Assembly: GCA_036703985.1 (NCBI GenBank)
Contig: DATNQN010000025.1
Coordinates: 1-64,000, forward strand
From: Leptolyngbyaceae cyanobacterium
Lineage (GTDB): Bacteria > Cyanobacteriota > Cyanobacteriia > Cyanobacteriales > Aerosakkonemataceae
Direction of reading: 5' to 3'
DNA: 64,000 nt
The notes under the pieces are model-generated. The model saw only the letters and a list, made by a program, of their open reading frames with translations. It did no database searches and was not told the origin of the DNA. Below, piece by piece: positions 17,498 to 26,225 of this stretch. Within the stretch, counting starts at the first letter, position 1. Every line of letters starts with the position of its first letter. The translations under genes and the position numbers were made by a program.

Positions 17498-18376
17498 ATG
17501 CGGGTAGTAGTAAAAAATAAGTTCTGCGACTCAAGCCTTTGGGATTACGTGGAACCAAGGAAAACAGATATCGTTATTAATACTTGCTACAAAGCAGGTA
17601 CAACCTTAACTCAACAAATTGTTAACCTACTGATTTATGGAAACAGCGATTTTAAAAATTTCAAGTATCTTCATGATTTAAGCCCTTGGATAGAATTATG
17701 GCCCGATCCGGACTATACTTCTTTAGAGCATAAAATGGCTCATATCAACAATTTACCAGAGCCTAGATTTTTAAAGACCCACGTACCTTTTGAAGCGATG
17801 CCATATCATCCAGAATGGAAATACATCTATCTGGTAAGAGACGGCAGAGATGTTGCTTTATCTCTCTATAATTTTCGAGTGGGTTACGATCCGGAATTTT
17901 GGGAAGTAACAGAAATGGAACCTTTTTTAGAGTTTTGGGATAAATGGTTAGAAAATGGTTTTTTATGGCCGTTTTGGGAACACACGACTGGTTGGTGGAA
18001 CGCCAGACACTTGCCCAATGTGCTTTTTATCCACTACGGTGATTTAATTAAAGATAAATTAAAGGAAGTGGAGAAAATTGCTAATTTTTTAGGGATTGAA
18101 TTTGATGATGCTAAAAAAGAGATCGTCATGGAGCAATCTTCTCTTGAATATATGAAAGAATATTGGGAAAAATTTCAGCCTGTGGGATTTTTGCCTCAAA
18201 AGTTTTTTGGCAAAGGTAAAAATGGCTGTTGGCAAGAACTGTTACCTGCTGAAAAAGTAACGGAATATGAAAAATTGGTTGTTGAAAAGCTAGGGCTAGA
18301 ATGTGCGAATTGGGTAGCGAATGGGGGTATTATACCTTTACCAGAACCTAGCTTGAATGCGGCAAGCCAAGCTTGA
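17498..18376 (+). CDS. PAPS-dependent sulfotransferase
   Basis: Cytosolic sulfotransferase (Sulfotransfer_1 fold), 292 residues, that should move a sulfuryl group from PAPS to a hydroxyl or amine. The 5'-phosphosulfate loop is YKAGTTLTQQ (31-40), where most family members have YPKSGTTW. The catalytic His is in LKTHVPF (His95). The 3'-phosphate motif is YLVRDGRDVALSLYNF from residue 111, and the C-terminal nucleotide loop is GKGKNGCW. It is the first gene of a plus-strand pair with the exported sulfatase, 149 bases apart, and it has its own nonamer box. A phenolic or amine product of the neighbouring pathway is the likely acceptor; this is inference. Confidence 0.9.
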   Translation: MRVVVKNKFCDSSLWDYVEPRKTDIVINTCYKAGTTLTQQIVNLLIYGNSDFKNFKYLHDLSPWIELWPDPDYTSLEHKMAHINNLPEPRFLKTHVPFEAMPYHPEWKYIYLVRDGRDVALSLYNFRVGYDPEFWEVTEMEPFLEFWDKWLENGFLWPFWEHTTGWWNARHLPNVLFIHYGDLIKDKLKEVEKIANFLGIEFDDAKKEIVMEQSSLEYMKEYWEKFQPVGFLPQKFFGKGKNGCWQELLPAEKVTEYEKLVVEKLGLECANWVANGGIIPLPEPSLNAASQA

Positions 18377-18525
18377 TTAATATTCAATTATTTTTTAGGA
18401 GTAATGCTTATGTTTCCATAATTTACGGTCGGCTTTGGGCAATTTATTCTCGATAACATAGCGATCGCAGAGTAAAATAAATCACAACTTTTTCCCTATC
18501 AAGCAAACAAAATATTACTCCCACT

Positions 18526-20235
18526 ATGAAATACAAACGCATTTCTCAATTTTTCTTACTTGTAGGTTTAACTTCGTTTACCTTTATTGGCTTTTCAACT
18601 TGGAAAAAAACTTCCGAAGCTCAAAGCCAGACTGCCAGAAAGCCGCCTAATATTGTTGTAATACTTGCCGATGATATGGGTTTTTCTGATGTTGGCGCAT
18701 TTGGTGGAGAAATTTCTACACCGAACATTGATGCTTTAGCAAAAGATGGCATGAAGTTGGCGAACTTCCGTGCTGGGGCTGCTTGCTCTCCCAGTCGTGC
18801 GATGCTCTTGAGTGGGGTGGATAATCACCAAAATGGCCTTGGTACGATGGGTGAAGATGTCAGTCCGCGTCAGAAAGGTAAACCCGGTTATGAAGGGTAT
18901 TTGAACGATCGCGTTACCAGCATAGCTGAACTTTTAAAAGATAGTGGCTACAACACTTATATGGCGGGTAAGTGGCATTTAGGTCACGAGCCGGAACATT
19001 TGCCTTCGGGCAGGGGTTTCAAGGATTCCTTCATTCTCGTGCAAGGTGCGGCTGCTCATTTTACTCAAATGGGATATCATCCAGCTAGCCCGGTAGCGAC
19101 CTACATAGACAATGGCAAATCCGTCGATTTGCCCAAGAATTTCTTCTCAGCTAATTTTTATACGGACAAACTGATCGAATTCATTAATAAGGGTCGTGGA
19201 GATAATAAACCTTTCTTCATCTACGCTGCTTACACTTCTCCCCACGATCCCTTGCAAGCGCCCCAAGAGTACATCAGGAAGTACATGGGCAAGTACGATA
19301 TTGGCTGGGATAAAATTCGGGAACAGCGCTTTGAGCGTTTGAAGCAACTAGGCATTATTCCCAATAATCTGTCATTGCCACCCAGAGATGCTAGCGCTAA
19401 AGCTTGGGATAGCCTAACCCCCCAGGAGAAGAAATATAATGCCAAGCTGATGGCCATCTATGCAGCGATGGTTGATAATCTGGATGGCAATATTGGTCGA
19501 TTGATTCAGCACTTGAAGAATATCGGCGAGTACGAAAACACCATCTTCGTATTTATGTCCGATAACGGTGCAGCCTCCCATGATTTTGCTGCCGGACATA
19601 AGGAATTCGAGGAGTGGTTTAAGAAGGAAGGTATCGATAACAGCTACGAAAATATCGGTAATGCAAACTCCTTCGTCGCTTATGGCAAGGGATGGGCTGA
19701 TGTCAGCGCAACGCCTTTCTTTGGCTTTAAGGGTCGGGTATATGAAGGCGGTATTCGCGTGCCAATTATCTTTCATTATCCAAAAGCAATCAAGCAGGGA
19801 ACTAATAGAACTGCCTTTGCTACCGTAATGGATATCAAGCCAACTTTACTTGATTATGCTGGAGTCAGACATCCGAGTACTTTCAACGGTCATCAAATTC
19901 TACCGATGGATGGGCGTTCCCTGCGACCTCTACTGGAAGGAAGGGCTAACCGAGTTTACGGCGAGAATGATGCGGTAGGATTCGAGTTGTTTGGTGATGG
20001 CAACCGGGCTTTGTTCATGGGAGATTGGAAAGTCATCCGAGTAAATAAGCCTTATGGGGATAATCAATGGCGGTTGTTTAATGTTGTCGAAGACCCCAGA
20101 GAATTAAACGATCTGTCTAAACAGTATCCAGACAAGCTCAGCAAAATGATTTCTTTGTACGAAGATTACGAAAAAAGAAAGGGTGTTGTTTATTTTGATA
20201 ATGACCCAGATGCGGTAAGGGATCTCGGTTTGTAA
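18526..20235 (+). CDS. Exported arylsulfatase (type I, formylglycine site CSPSR)
   Basis: A 569-residue alkaline-phosphatase-fold sulfatase. The N-terminus (MKYKRISQFFLLVGLTSFTF) is a signal sequence, so it acts in the periplasm or outside. Metal ligands are in ILADDMGFSDVG (Asp49, Asp50). The activation motif CSPSR begins at Cys87, which a formylglycine-generating enzyme must convert. The later metal-site motif FMSDNGAASHDF and the GRVYEGGIRVP segment are also kept. It directly follows the sulfotransferase gene. Sulfation inside and desulfation outside the cytoplasm could protect the cell from, or control release of, a bioactive compound. Scavenging of environmental sulfate esters is the plain alternative. 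Confidence 0.92.
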   Translation: MKYKRISQFFLLVGLTSFTFIGFSTWKKTSEAQSQTARKPPNIVVILADDMGFSDVGAFGGEISTPNIDALAKDGMKLANFRAGAACSPSRAMLLSGVDNHQNGLGTMGEDVSPRQKGKPGYEGYLNDRVTSIAELLKDSGYNTYMAGKWHLGHEPEHLPSGRGFKDSFILVQGAAAHFTQMGYHPASPVATYIDNGKSVDLPKNFFSANFYTDKLIEFINKGRGDNKPFFIYAAYTSPHDPLQAPQEYIRKYMGKYDIGWDKIREQRFERLKQLGIIPNNLSLPPRDASAKAWDSLTPQEKKYNAKLMAIYAAMVDNLDGNIGRLIQHLKNIGEYENTIFVFMSDNGAASHDFAAGHKEFEEWFKKEGIDNSYENIGNANSFVAYGKGWADVSATPFFGFKGRVYEGGIRVPIIFHYPKAIKQGTNRTAFATVMDIKPTLLDYAGVRHPSTFNGHQILPMDGRSLRPLLEGRANRVYGENDAVGFELFGDGNRALFMGDWKVIRVNKPYGDNQWRLFNVVEDPRELNDLSKQYPDKLSKMISLYEDYEKRKGVVYFDNDPDAVRDLGL

Positions 20236-20253
20236 CTGAGAATCGATCTATAA

Positions 20254-20566
20254 TTGACACTCCCCGCACTAAAGTAGCGGGGATTCTTGCTTCAACGAGA
20301 GTCCTTGTTTAGAGTCAGTAATGACTCTAAATAGAGGGACAATTCTCCCCAAGCGTTGAGAGCATCTTGCGCCCTAGTTCTGGTATGCCCTACCGTACCG
20401 TACTTAATGCTTTGATTAAGATATTAATTGCCGCATTGGTATCGCGACATAGCACTAATCCGCAACTACATTTATGCGTTCTAATGCTAAGTGTTTTCTT
20501 AACTTCATTACCACAATTTGAGCAATTTCCCCTCTCCTATCTTTTGAATGCAGCGCTAGTTTTAGT
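20254..20566 (-). mobile_element. Decayed IS200/IS605 element: right end plus tnpB 3' fragment
   Basis: Read on the minus strand, a terminus ending in GTGTCAA at 20254, preceded by a ccccgc/gcgggg hairpin (20262-20267 with 20277-20282), closes a short tnpB remnant. It matches the design of the element at base 1 of the window. The 5' part of the element is missing; the neighbouring ABM gene stop is at 20568-20570. Confidence 0.75.
20292..20539 (-). pseudogene. tnpB fragment with zinc ribbon and a 5-bp duplication frameshift
   Basis: On the minus strand the frame reads GNCSNCGNEVKK, then HKCSCGLVLCRDTNAA and INILIKALSTV. These are the TnpB zinc ribbon and the last RuvC Asp with its context. 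The expected STVGHT is broken because CGGTA occurs twice in a row, which shifts the frame; the other frame then continues GHTRTRAQDALNAWGELSL to a TGA at 20292. An in-frame stop also lies just before the zinc ribbon. It is a dead copy. Confidence 0.8.
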
Positions 20567-20567
20567 T

Positions 20568-21050
20568 TTACATTCCCAGTATGAAGTTTACCCCTTGAAT
20601 GCTATAAACTTTAATGCTGGGTTCCCCATCCACTAAGTCGGAAAATCTATCTAAAAGGTTTTTCGTGTAGTCTGTTTTTAGGTGAACATCAAGTGCTTGT
20701 CTGCTTTTCCATTCTTCAAAAAAGATAAAAGAGTTTTTGACACTCTCTTCTTCATATAAATTGTAAGTAATAACGCCTGGTTCTTTTACGGTTTCTCTCA
20801 AAGCTATTCTTGCTAAACGTAAAAATTCTTCTCTTTGAGGTGGTTTGATTTTAAATCTAGCTGCTAGCACGATTGGTAATCCACTAAAATCGGTGCTTTC
20901 TACATTTTGTTTTAACGGTTGCTCTGATTTAGTTTTAGCAATTACTTGACTATTGCTAAGTACCACTTGTCCTATGGTTAGACAGCTAACCATAGAAACG
21001 ACGAGCAGAAAAAGTAAAAACGATTTTCTAGAAAGTTTTGGTTTCCACAT
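20568..21050 (-). CDS. Exported ABM-domain protein (antibiotic-biosynthesis monooxygenase fold)
   Basis: A 160-residue protein with an N-terminal signal sequence (SFLLFLLVVSMVSCLTIGQVV) and a dimeric alpha+beta barrel ABM domain over about residues 58-155 (VLAARFKIKPPQREEFLRLA, GVITYNLYEEE, FIFFEEWKSRQALDVHLK). Relatives include quinol monooxygenases such as YgiN. The Cys in SCLTIG could be a lipobox-like site, but it is not a strong one. Its stop codon lies two bases from the remnant transposable element, so the last few residues may have been altered by the insertion. Confidence 0.8.
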   Translation of the reverse strand: MWKPKLSRKSFLLFLLVVSMVSCLTIGQVVLSNSQVIAKTKSEQPLKQNVESTDFSGLPIVLAARFKIKPPQREEFLRLARIALRETVKEPGVITYNLYEEESVKNSFIFFEEWKSRQALDVHLKTDYTKNLLDRFSDLVDGEPSIKVYSIQGVNFILGM

Positions 21051-21193
21051 TATCTATTTTTTTACATAAAATGGGATGATTGTTGTCAGCGTTAAAGGAA
21101 ATTGGCAACTAATCACGCAAGTAGAAAACAAAACTATAGCAATAAGTTTATCTAGATGAAATTATTTATCATTATTTTTTAAGAAAAAATGGA

Positions 21194-22357
21194 TTAGCTG
21201 AGTAACCGCACCGCTTTTAAGGGTTGGTCGGCTGTTTGCAGTACTTCGTAGATATCCTGTGCTTGCTGTTTACCGCGCGGTACTACTCGATCGATCCAGC
21301 GCAGGTGAAATAGTTCTGGTTGAGGAAGTCGATCGATCGCGCTTTGAGAGGCTACGATGGAACAACCATAATGCTTGGTTAATTCTTCCAACCGCGCTGC
21401 TGTATTTACTACATCGCCAATTACCGTAGAGTCGATGCGAGAGTTGGCACCCAAGGCACCGATGATTCCTTTTCCCGAATGAATGCCGATCCCGATATTA
21501 ATCGGTTGGGTTAAATTGTATTGAGCGCGATCGCGATTAAATTCTGACAATGTTTGTTGCATCATCAGGGCAGCACTTAAGGCATCTTGGGCATGGTATT
21601 CGCTGCGATCGAAAACTGCCATTAAAGCATCACCCAAGTATTTATCAATAAATCCTTGGTGTGCCATAATGCAATTATTCATTAACGTAAAAAAAGCATT
21701 CAGCCATTGAAAAGTTTCGCTCGCTGATTGAGATTCGCTAATACTTGTAAAGCCTCGGATATCACAAAATAAAATAGAAATTTCTTCTTCTTTGGCGTTG
21801 CCTAGTTGAATTGATTCTACTCCTCTAGGAGCAATGCGGCGCAGAAATTGATCTGGTACGAATAAACGTAGTTTTTCTGATAAAGCTTGATTGATATCCC
21901 AAGCTGCTGATAACTGACGTTTGGTTTTTTCTTTAAATTGTTCCGTCATTTGTTGCTGAATGGATTGCGATCGCATTTGCTGAAGCCGCAAAATACTAGC
22001 AATTTTCGTGAGCAACAACTGACTTTTAATCGGCTTAGTTAAATAATCATCTCCCATCAACGCCAGTCCTTGCAACCGAGACTGGTCATCATCTAATGCT
22101 GTTAAAAAAATAACTGGGATTGTTTGTAAATCGGGATCTGCACGCAGTTGTTTGCAAACTTCAAACCCATCCATCTCTGGCATCATGATATCTAGCAAAA
22201 TCATGTCTGGAGGGGATAGCTTGGCGATAGTCAATGCTTCCACTCCAGAAAACGCCGTTTGGGTGATGTAGCCTTCTGGTTCCAACAACCCTTCTAACAA
22301 ACGGAGATTATTTAACTCGTCATCTACAAGGAGGATGCGGGGCTGGCTATTTTGCAT
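21194..22357 (-). CDS. Response regulator with class III nucleotide cyclase output
   Basis: A REC domain (residues 1-125) with phospho-acceptor Asp in DMILLDIMMPEMDG and Lys in YLTKPI, a short linker, then a class III cyclase domain. Catalytic features visible: metal Asp in LFCDIRGF and in KYLGDALMAVF, the purine-binding Lys in that same motif, Thr in DSTVIGD, and the transition-state Asn/Arg in VVNTAARLEEL. Lys plus Thr points to ATP rather than GTP, so the product should be cAMP. It probably links a two-component phosphorelay to cAMP; the partner kinase is not in the window. Confidence 0.88.
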   Translation of the reverse strand: MQNSQPRILLVDDELNNLRLLEGLLEPEGYITQTAFSGVEALTIAKLSPPDMILLDIMMPEMDGFEVCKQLRADPDLQTIPVIFLTALDDDQSRLQGLALMGDDYLTKPIKSQLLLTKIASILRLQQMRSQSIQQQMTEQFKEKTKRQLSAAWDINQALSEKLRLFVPDQFLRRIAPRGVESIQLGNAKEEEISILFCDIRGFTSISESQSASETFQWLNAFFTLMNNCIMAHQGFIDKYLGDALMAVFDRSEYHAQDALSAALMMQQTLSEFNRDRAQYNLTQPINIGIGIHSGKGIIGALGANSRIDSTVIGDVVNTAARLEELTKHYGCSIVASQSAIDRLPQPELFHLRWIDRVVPRGKQQAQDIYEVLQTADQPLKAVRLLS

Positions 22358-22795
22358 GGACGTAACTTAAAAGTTAACTGAATGGTGCTATTTCAGACAA
22401 TTGCCATAAAGATTCACCATCCATTGGATGTTTTCCTTATATCCGGTGGCATGATATAGCATCAGGAGCAATTGGTTATTACCTTGTACGGCTCGGTTTA
22501 ACCACTGAAAGCAGATGCACCCGCTTCTTGAGTTGACAGCCCGGTATGCTGCATCCAAATTATACCTTGAAGTTTGGCTGTCTACTTTACATATGTAGAT
22601 AATTTAATTGAATCACAAAATTCATACGACGGCCATCAGACTTAGGGGATATTTACTTTTTAAAGATCGACGAAAAGCGTTTCTTAGTATACAGACAAAT
22701 GCTAAAAGATAGATTTTATCTAGGAAGAAAGCATTTTTACCCTTGTCTCTAGCCAATTTTGGATAAACTTAAAATATAAAATTGAAGTCTTTCTT
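22358..22795. other. Intergenic region with a possible small coding remnant
   Basis: No established gene. On the minus strand, 22388-22597 is an open stretch of about 70 codons without an ATG. It includes YNLDAAYRAVNS, FQWLNRAVQGNNQLLLMLY and HATGYKENIQW and ends in a TAG. The composition looks protein-like and may be the tail of a decayed gene, but I cannot name a family. Confidence 0.3.
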
Positions 22796-23536
22796 ATGGG
22801 AACAGCAAATTTTCATTTTCATGGAGAACTAAATTTTTTTCTACCCACCAAAAAAAGAGATGTAAAGTTTACTCATTTTTTTGAAGAGTCTGCTTCCGTT
22901 AAAGATGCGATCGAATCTTTAGGCGTTCCCCATCCGGAAGTTGCCATCATATTAGTCAACGGCGAATCGGTAGACTTTTCTTACTTAGTGAAATATGGAG
23001 ACGAAATCAACGTTTACCCAGCCTCTGCAACTAATAATATTATTCACTACGTTTCCGTGCAACCCGAACCGTTAGCCGTTCCTCGTTTCGTACTTGACGT
23101 TCATTTGGGAAAATTAGCGGCATCTTTACGAATGTTAGGTTTTGATACTTTATACAGAAATGATTACGGAGATGAAGAATTAGCACAAATTTCTAGTAGT
23201 GAAAAGCGAATTCTGCTCACTCGCGATACCGGATTACTAAAACGTGGCATAGTAGAATATGGCTATTACGTCCGCCAAACAAATCCGGAAAAACAATTAG
23301 TAGAAGTATTACAACGTTTCGACATTAAAAAAGCCGTTACGCCATTTAAAAGATGTATGCGCTGTAATGGTTTATTGGAACCAGTTGCCAAAGAAACGAT
23401 TCTCGATAAACTGCCACCCAAAACCAAAGAATACATTCATGATTTCCATCGCTGTATAGATTGCAAACAAATTTTTTGGAAAGGCGCACACTACGATAAA
23501 ATGCGCCAATTTGTTGACGAGGTACTCGAAAATTGA
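22796..23536 (+). CDS. Mut7-C ubiquitin-like and Mut7-C RNase domain protein
   Basis: A 246-residue protein: residues 1-85 form a MoaD/ThiS-like ubiquitin fold (the Mut7-C ubiquitin family), followed by a PIN-like Mut7-C RNase domain (RFVLDVHLGKLAASLRMLGF, with Asp in LDVH and LTRDTGLL). A four-Cys zinc ribbon follows (CMRCNG, then CIDCKQIFWKG). In animals the Mut-7 C-terminal domain belongs to a 3'-5' RNA nuclease; the bacterial role is unclear and may be tRNA or RNA processing. The stop overlaps the TTG start of the glucoamylase gene, so the two are probably co-transcribed. Confidence 0.85.
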   Translation: MGTANFHFHGELNFFLPTKKRDVKFTHFFEESASVKDAIESLGVPHPEVAIILVNGESVDFSYLVKYGDEINVYPASATNNIIHYVSVQPEPLAVPRFVLDVHLGKLAASLRMLGFDTLYRNDYGDEELAQISSSEKRILLTRDTGLLKRGIVEYGYYVRQTNPEKQLVEVLQRFDIKKAVTPFKRCMRCNGLLEPVAKETILDKLPPKTKEYIHDFHRCIDCKQIFWKGAHYDKMRQFVDEVLEN

Positions 23537-26034
23537 AAAAAATTAATTGGTTTTTCACGTTCATCATTGCCTTAACAGTGATGCTATTCGTAATAGTAAA
23601 TAAAGCAGCATTTACCAGAACGATTACTAACAATGAAGCATTCGGTCATCCCGGCATTTGTCCGAATTGGTCGCCTTCCACCCTCACTTTTTTAGGCACT
23701 GCTCAAAATCCTAATTCTAAAGTTTGGTTTACGGGTTTTGATGGCATTATCTCTCAAGTATTCTATCCTTCTGTAGATAAAGCAGCAACCGTAGATTGGC
23801 AGTTTTTAGTCGGAGATGCCGCCCAAACTTGGGTAGATGAAGAAAAACGAGATACTACCAGTCAAGTAACTCTCAACGATCAACATTCTTTAGCTTGGAA
23901 TATTACCAACACTGCCAAAAACGGTAAATATAAAATCGACAAAGTTATTTTTACAGATCCCAATCGAAATACCCTGATTCAACAAGTAACTTTTACCGCT
24001 TTAGCTGGCAAAATAGGAGACTTTCATCTTTACACTTTATATCATCCAGCGATTAACAATCAAGGAAACGCAACGACAGGATATACCAGCACTTACCACC
24101 ATCAAACGATGCTGGTAGCAAAGCATTCCGATAGCGGTATGGCATCTGCATTGGCGAGTTCGCTGCCTTTCCAAAAAGGCATGATTTCCAATGGTTTTGT
24201 CGGACATAGCGATGGTTGGCAAGATTTAAAAGGTGGCAACATTGATAACATGATGAACTGGCATTTTGACTCGGCAACCAACGGAAATATCGCTCAAACT
24301 GCCATGTTCGATTTAAGTTATTATGCTAACCAAAAATCAGTTACTTTTAACTTAATTCTCGGTTTTGGCAATAGAGATATTGAAGCAGAAGAAACAGCCT
24401 CCAAAACTCTCAGCGACAACTTCGACAAAATGCTGTCTGCTTATAATGCAGGATGGAACAATTACATTAATAATTTAAATAATTTTGATGGTATTGCCGA
24501 CCAACAATATTATGTATCAGTAATGGCACTTAAAGCAGCTAGCGATAAAACTTCTGGTGCTATGGTGGCAGGTTTAGGTAATCCTTGGGGAAATTCTAAT
24601 TACTCGATTTGCACGCCTTTTGGGATTGCTATGCAAGGCGGTTACCATTTAGTTTGGCCGCGAGATTTGTATAAATTTGCTAATGCTTTGATGGCAGCAG
24701 GTGATACGGCTACCGCTAATCGTGGGTTAGATTGGTTGTTCGATGTTATGCAACAACCAGACGGACATTTTTTACAGAATGCTTTTACCGATGGAACTCC
24801 TTATTGGAATAGCATTCAAATGGATGAAACGGCATTTCCGATTATGTTAGCTTGGCAGTTAAATCGCAAGGATGCTGATACCTATGCTAAACATATTAAG
24901 CCTACTGCTGATTATATCGTGAAGCACGGGCCGATTACCGGACAAGAACGTTGGGAAGAAAATTCCGGTTATTCTCCGAGTACGATTGCAGCGGAAATTG
25001 CAGGTTTGGTTTGTGCCGCTGACATTGCTAAAATCAACGGAGATTCTGTTAGCGAACAGCGTTATTTAGAAATAGCAGATTACTGGCAAGGCATGGTAGA
25101 AAATTGGACTTTCACTACTAGCGGTTCTCTGGGTGATGGTAAATATTTTGAACGAATTGATGATAACGGTAATCCCAACGACGGACACGCTTTGCACCTT
25201 AGTAATGGTGGCGGTTCTCATGACGAACGCGCTATTGTAGATACCAGCTTTTTAGAGTTAGTCAGACATGGGGTAAAAGCAGGGAATAATCCTTATATTT
25301 TGGCTTCTCTTCCGGAAATTGACTCTACAATTAAACAAATTATTCCCGGAAAAGGAGAAGCTTGGTTTCGCTACAATCATGATGGTTATGGGGAAACTGC
25401 GACTGGCGCTGATTATACTGGTGCTGGGATCGGTCGTTTGTGGCCAATTTTTACTGGGGAACGGGGTCATTTTGCGATCGCAAATCATCATAACGCAGAC
25501 AATTACCTCGCAACTATGCGTGCTTTTGCCAATCATTCTTATATGATTCCCGAACAAGTTTGGGATCTCAACGCCCCATCTGATTATACTCCCGGAACGC
25601 CCACGAAATCGATGACTCCCCTTTCTTGGTCGATGGGTGAATATATCACTTTGTTAGCATCTAATTATCATGCCAAAGTGATGGATATGCCGGAAATTGT
25701 TTATCGGCGTTACGTGGCAAATGCCTATAAACCACAGGAAGGAAGAACTGTTGATTATAACCCAGCAAATGTCAAACCAGGCAAAGCTTTAACTATTTAT
25801 TATCAAGGTGATTTGGCAAATGCAAACCAGGTAAAATTACATTGGGGATATAACAATTGGCAACAAGTTACTGATAAACTAATGGTGAAACGAAATGATG
25901 GATTTTGGGAAACTACTATTTCCGTTCCCCGGGATGGAAAATCCTTAAACTTTGCGTTCACTGATGGGGTAAACTGGGATAACAATAATAATGCTAACTG
26001 GAACGAAACAGTTTTAGGTAGTTCACAAATTTAA
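23533..26034 (+). CDS. Exported GH15 glucoamylase with C-terminal CBM25-type starch-binding domain
   Basis: An 833-residue glucan 1,4-alpha-glucosidase. The TTG start at 23533 overlaps the previous stop (TTGA) and gives a clean signal sequence (KKINWFFTFIIALTVMLFV). The next ATG, at 23579, would cut into it. An N-terminal beta-sandwich (to about residue 300) is followed by the (alpha/alpha)6 GH15 barrel with WPRDLYKFANALMAAGD, QMDETAFPIMLAW, the general acid in ERWEENSGYSPST, and the probable general base in YMIPEQVWDL. The last 95 residues (YNPANVKPGKALTIYYQG, HWGYNNWQQV, WDNNNNANWN) resemble CBM25. The enzyme should release glucose from starch or maltodextrin outside the cytoplasm. Confidence 0.9.
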   Translation: MKKINWFFTFIIALTVMLFVIVNKAAFTRTITNNEAFGHPGICPNWSPSTLTFLGTAQNPNSKVWFTGFDGIISQVFYPSVDKAATVDWQFLVGDAAQTWVDEEKRDTTSQVTLNDQHSLAWNITNTAKNGKYKIDKVIFTDPNRNTLIQQVTFTALAGKIGDFHLYTLYHPAINNQGNATTGYTSTYHHQTMLVAKHSDSGMASALASSLPFQKGMISNGFVGHSDGWQDLKGGNIDNMMNWHFDSATNGNIAQTAMFDLSYYANQKSVTFNLILGFGNRDIEAEETASKTLSDNFDKMLSAYNAGWNNYINNLNNFDGIADQQYYVSVMALKAASDKTSGAMVAGLGNPWGNSNYSICTPFGIAMQGGYHLVWPRDLYKFANALMAAGDTATANRGLDWLFDVMQQPDGHFLQNAFTDGTPYWNSIQMDETAFPIMLAWQLNRKDADTYAKHIKPTADYIVKHGPITGQERWEENSGYSPSTIAAEIAGLVCAADIAKINGDSVSEQRYLEIADYWQGMVENWTFTTSGSLGDGKYFERIDDNGNPNDGHALHLSNGGGSHDERAIVDTSFLELVRHGVKAGNNPYILASLPEIDSTIKQIIPGKGEAWFRYNHDGYGETATGADYTGAGIGRLWPIFTGERGHFAIANHHNADNYLATMRAFANHSYMIPEQVWDLNAPSDYTPGTPTKSMTPLSWSMGEYITLLASNYHAKVMDMPEIVYRRYVANAYKPQEGRTVDYNPANVKPGKALTIYYQGDLANANQVKLHWGYNNWQQVTDKLMVKRNDGFWETTISVPRDGKSLNFAFTDGVNWDNNNNANWNETVLGSSQI

Positions 26035-26092
26035 AAGGCTGTTTCGGGTCGATGGGGTAAAATGTTCATATCTGTTACCAAGCAAGCGGGGT

Positions 26093-26162
26093 GGTGCGTT
26101 ACGGCACGGTTTGCAAATTATTAGTTGAAATACTAAATTTCAAAGCCCGTGCCTAACGCACC
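26093..26162. repeat. Palindromic repeat with 17-bp arms
   Basis: ggtgcgttacggcacgg (26093-26109) and cccgtgcctaacgcacc (26146-26162) are imperfect inverted repeats downstream of the glucoamylase stop. This GGTGCGTT...AACGCACC type recurs as a shorter copy at 29453-29479. Confidence 0.6.
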
Positions 26163-26225
26163 CTACAGTGATTAGATTTTATTATTCCCATCAATACGGG
26201 AGAACAATTTAAAAGGGTGATAACT

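Noticed and set aside
2211-20235. Guanitoxin or saxitoxin gene cluster
   Set aside because: A MATE exporter, Rieske oxygenase and sulfotransferase are reminiscent of these clusters, but the defining enzymes (amidinotransferase, SxtA-type PKS, arginine hydroxylase, GntC-type PLP enzyme) are not present.
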